Position numbers and translations under genes: made by a program
Notes under the pieces: generated by a model
Database searches by the model: none
What the model was told of the DNA's origin: nothing
The model's input: only the letters and a program-made list of their open reading frames with translations
Shown here: in pieces, positions 61,978 through 64,000 of the stretch
How the letters are laid out: each line of letters begins with the position of its first letter
How positions within the stretch are numbered: position 1 is the stretch's first letter
DNA from: Cryobacterium glaciale
GTDB lineage: Bacteria; Actinomycetota; Actinomycetes; Actinomycetales; Microbacteriaceae
Length of the DNA stretch: 64,000 nt
Direction of reading: 5' to 3'
NCBI RefSeq assembly: GCF_004402535.1
Contig: NZ_SOEY01000026.1
Span: 1-64,000 of the forward strand

Positions 61978-63441
61978 ATGGACACCGAAAATACCCGCAC
62001 CGAATACCCACTGCCAGCCGTGCAGTTTTCACGCCTCACCAGACGAGGCATCATGCTTGGCCTATCGGTCCCGCAATTGATCGCCCTGTCCATCGGCACG
62101 CTCACCATCGTCACCGTGCTCTACACGACTGGCGGCTCCGGTGTCGCCTGGTCTGCTCCCTTGTGGGGAACCGCAGCATTAGTCGCCCTCATTCCCCTCG
62201 GGGGCCGAAAGATCGTCGAGTGGGTGCCGATCGTCAGCCGGTGGATGTTGCGCGCCGGCACTGAGCAGCTCACCTACCGGCGCCGCATCGTGCGTCCACG
62301 ACCGGTCGGCACCCTGTCTCTGCCGGGCGACGCATCCGCTCTGCGCGAATGGAACGACCCGGAGTCGGGCGCGGTCATGATCCACGACCCGCACGCCCGC
62401 ACCCTCACCGCAATCGTGGCGGTATCGCACCCAGCATTCGCCCTGCTCGACCCCGGGGAGCAGCATCGCCGAGTCGCCGGGTGGGGACGAGTGCTCGCCG
62501 GCGCCTGCCGGTCCGGGCGAATCGCACGCCTGCAGGTATCGGAACGCACGCTGCCCGATTCCGGCACCGGACTGGCCGAGTGGTGGGAACGGCACGGCAG
62601 CAACGACGACAGCTGGGCAGCCGCCACCTACCGCGAACTCATCGCGCGAGCCGGCCCCACCAACGAACGCCATGCGACCACGATCAGCGTCTCCCTTGAC
62701 CTCGCCGCCGCCGCCCGGCAGGTCCGCACGCAAGGCGGCGGCATGCGCGGCGCAGCGGCCGTGCTGCGCCAGGAAATGACCGCACTCACCGCGGCCTTGC
62801 GCGCAGCGGACCTCACCGTGGGCACCTGGCTCGCCGCAGACGAGCTGGCGAGAATACTGCGCACGGCATACGACCCCGACGTCGGCGTCGACTTGGAACG
62901 GCACCCTGACGTCGGGCGCTCGCTTGAAACCGCCGGCCCCGTCGCGGTTGCTGAAAGCTGGGATCACCTCCGCACCGACAGCGCCTTCCACGCCGTGCTG
63001 TGGATCAGCGAATGGCCTAGATCACAGGTGTTCCCCGGATTTCTCTCCCCCCTTGTCTTCACCAACGGCATCCTCCGCACCGTGGCGCTGCACTACCTGC
63101 CCGTCCGCACCGATCAGGCGGCGCGCGACCTGCGCAAGAAGAAGACCGAACTGATCAGCGACGCCCACCAACGCACGCGCATCGGCCAAATAGCGGATGC
63201 CGGCGCCACCGCCGAATACGACGACCTCCTACACCAGGAGGCCGACCTCACCGCCGGCCACGGCGTACTGCGCACGACCGGCCTGGTGTGCGTGACCGCG
63301 CCCACCCTCGACGAGCTTGACGCCGCCGTGGCGTCGATCGAGCAGGCCGCCATCCAGGCATCCTGCGAAACCCGCCGACTCGTCGGCCAACAGGCCCAGG
63401 CCTTCACCGCCGCAGCGCTCCCCCTGTGCCTCAGCGTGTGA
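61978..63441 (+). CDS. SCO6880-family transfer protein
   Basis: 487 aa. Two N-terminal transmembrane helices (LSVPQLIALSIGTLTIVTVL; SAPLWGTAALVALIPLGG), then a long soluble domain (ALREWNDPESGAVMIHDPHA, then SVSLDLAAAARQVRTQGGGM). This is the PrgI/VirB4-N-like protein of actinobacterial conjugation systems, which partners the VirB4 ATPase. No ATPase motifs, as expected for the family. Confidence 0.85.
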   Translation: MDTENTRTEYPLPAVQFSRLTRRGIMLGLSVPQLIALSIGTLTIVTVLYTTGGSGVAWSAPLWGTAALVALIPLGGRKIVEWVPIVSRWMLRAGTEQLTYRRRIVRPRPVGTLSLPGDASALREWNDPESGAVMIHDPHARTLTAIVAVSHPAFALLDPGEQHRRVAGWGRVLAGACRSGRIARLQVSERTLPDSGTGLAEWWERHGSNDDSWAAATYRELIARAGPTNERHATTISVSLDLAAAARQVRTQGGGMRGAAAVLRQEMTALTAALRAADLTVGTWLAADELARILRTAYDPDVGVDLERHPDVGRSLETAGPVAVAESWDHLRTDSAFHAVLWISEWPRSQVFPGFLSPLVFTNGILRTVALHYLPVRTDQAARDLRKKKTELISDAHQRTRIGQIADAGATAEYDDLLHQEADLTAGHGVLRTTGLVCVTAPTLDELDAAVASIEQAAIQASCETRRLVGQQAQAFTAAALPLCLSV

Positions 63442-63485
63442 CCAGTGGCACTCCTGTTATGCAGATAACCCCGATTGGAGCCGAC

Positions 63486-63917
63486 ATGTTCGACCAACAT
63501 CCACAACCACCGGAATCCCGATGGATAAGCGTCATCTTTCTGCGGGGAGAGCAAGCCGAGGAACTTCTGGGCATGATCGACCGCAACGGACCCGCTGTCG
63601 CACGCCAGTTCCTCCAAAAGTGGGACTACGGCGAGCAGACCACCGATGCCGCCCTCACGAACGGGTATGTCTACGACCACATTCCGGCCGGAACGACCGA
63701 CCGAACCATCGAAGACGCCGCCTCCCCATATGCGCTCACCTACAGCAGGCAATTCCGGTACGTCTCGCTCCTGCGGCGGTACCCGGTCGCACCTGAATGG
63801 GAGCCCGCACCGGCACCAGCAACCACGCCCGCGATTCGAACGCGTCACGGCGCCGACATCTGGGCACCCACCCGGGACCGGGCGACAACCATGACAGGGC
63901 ACACGGTCGCGCTGTGA
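63486..63917 (+). CDS. Hypothetical 143-aa transfer-operon protein
   Basis: ATG 63486 has GGAG 6 bases upstream; longer starts (63426, 63459) lack one. RWISVIFLRGEQAEELLGMI, then QFLQKWDYGEQTTDAALTNG and a Pro-rich end. Soluble, unknown role. GTGA overlap with the next gene. Confidence 0.7.
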   Translation: MFDQHPQPPESRWISVIFLRGEQAEELLGMIDRNGPAVARQFLQKWDYGEQTTDAALTNGYVYDHIPAGTTDRTIEDAASPYALTYSRQFRYVSLLRRYPVAPEWEPAPAPATTPAIRTRHGADIWAPTRDRATTMTGHTVAL

Positions 63918-64000
63918 GAAACACCGACGCGGACGAGCGGATGCACACAGCCGCGCTGGTCGAACTGCACGGCGAGCCCCGCCGCGACCGCCACGCCCGC
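63914..64000 (+). CDS. Start of next transfer gene (cut by window end)
   Basis: GTG 63914 overlaps the previous stop by 4 bp. The first 29 codons read VRNTDADERMHTAALVELHG then Arg-rich sequence. Position after the SCO6880-like gene predicts the VirB4-type ATPase, but no motif is visible in what is present. Confidence 0.5.
   Translation, partial: MRNTDADERMHTAALVELHGEPRRDRHAR

Overview
The window is high-GC DNA whose conjugation genes (a SCO6880-family protein, DUF6112 small membrane proteins, a TrbL-like protein, an M23/lytic-transglycosylase-like wall enzyme, a MobF relaxase with helicase, and a prim-pol/ParB block) are typical of actinobacterial integrative conjugative elements (ICEs) or large plasmids. 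Small-actinobacterium sequence style suggests Microbacteriaceae or a close relative, but that is inference. No integrase and no complete tRNA lie inside the window.

Layout. (1) 110-9253: a roughly 296-bp direct repeat, ending in a copy of a tRNA 3' end (best match tRNA-Gln), brackets a complete type I Wadjet operon (jetABCD, minus strand) and an AbiE toxin-antitoxin pair. (2) 9.3-12.4 kb: a Schlafen/AlbA_2 protein, a broken GIY-YIG gene and an intact GIY-YIG-like gene. (3) 12.4-16.5 kb: a gene graveyard (IS3 remnant, degenerate coiled-coil gene, pieces of a duplicated 410-aa gene) followed by three small backbone genes. (4) 16.6-29.6 kb: a ladder in which partial copies of the 3' end of the relaxase gene alternate with cargo: scar - DUF2971 - scar - HEPN/PIN pair, IS110 remnant, membrane protein - scar - GIY-YIG/PUA-like protein - intact relaxase. 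(5) 29.7-45.4 kb: a complete type I BREX operon (HTH regulator, brxA, brxB, brxC, pglX, pglZ, brxL) continuing without a gap into a Shedu nuclease and a DUF3644 (HEPN) gene. (6) 45.6-48.8 kb: a four-gene unit of XRE regulator, ImmA/IrrE protease, seven-TM DUF6545-like protein and alpha/beta hydrolase. It is divergent from the conjugation operon, with three 14-bp palindromes between them. (7) 49.0-64.0 kb: ArdC-like antirestriction protein, prim-pol, ParB and type IV secretion genes. These are interrupted at 55.5-60.3 kb by a TIR protein, a three-gene HTH/ImmA-IrrE unit and a Sel1-like membrane protein, and two DUF6112 paralogues flank the interruption.

Reading. This is a conjugative element that has become a defence island. 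Wadjet would act against incoming circular plasmids, BREX and Shedu against phage, AbiE and TIR as abortive modules, and ArdC probably shields the element when it enters a new host. The best candidates for something undescribed are the translationally coupled HEPN + PIN pair (19226-21525) and the mode of growth itself: cargo repeatedly inserted at the 3' end of the relaxase gene, leaving relaxase-end scars.
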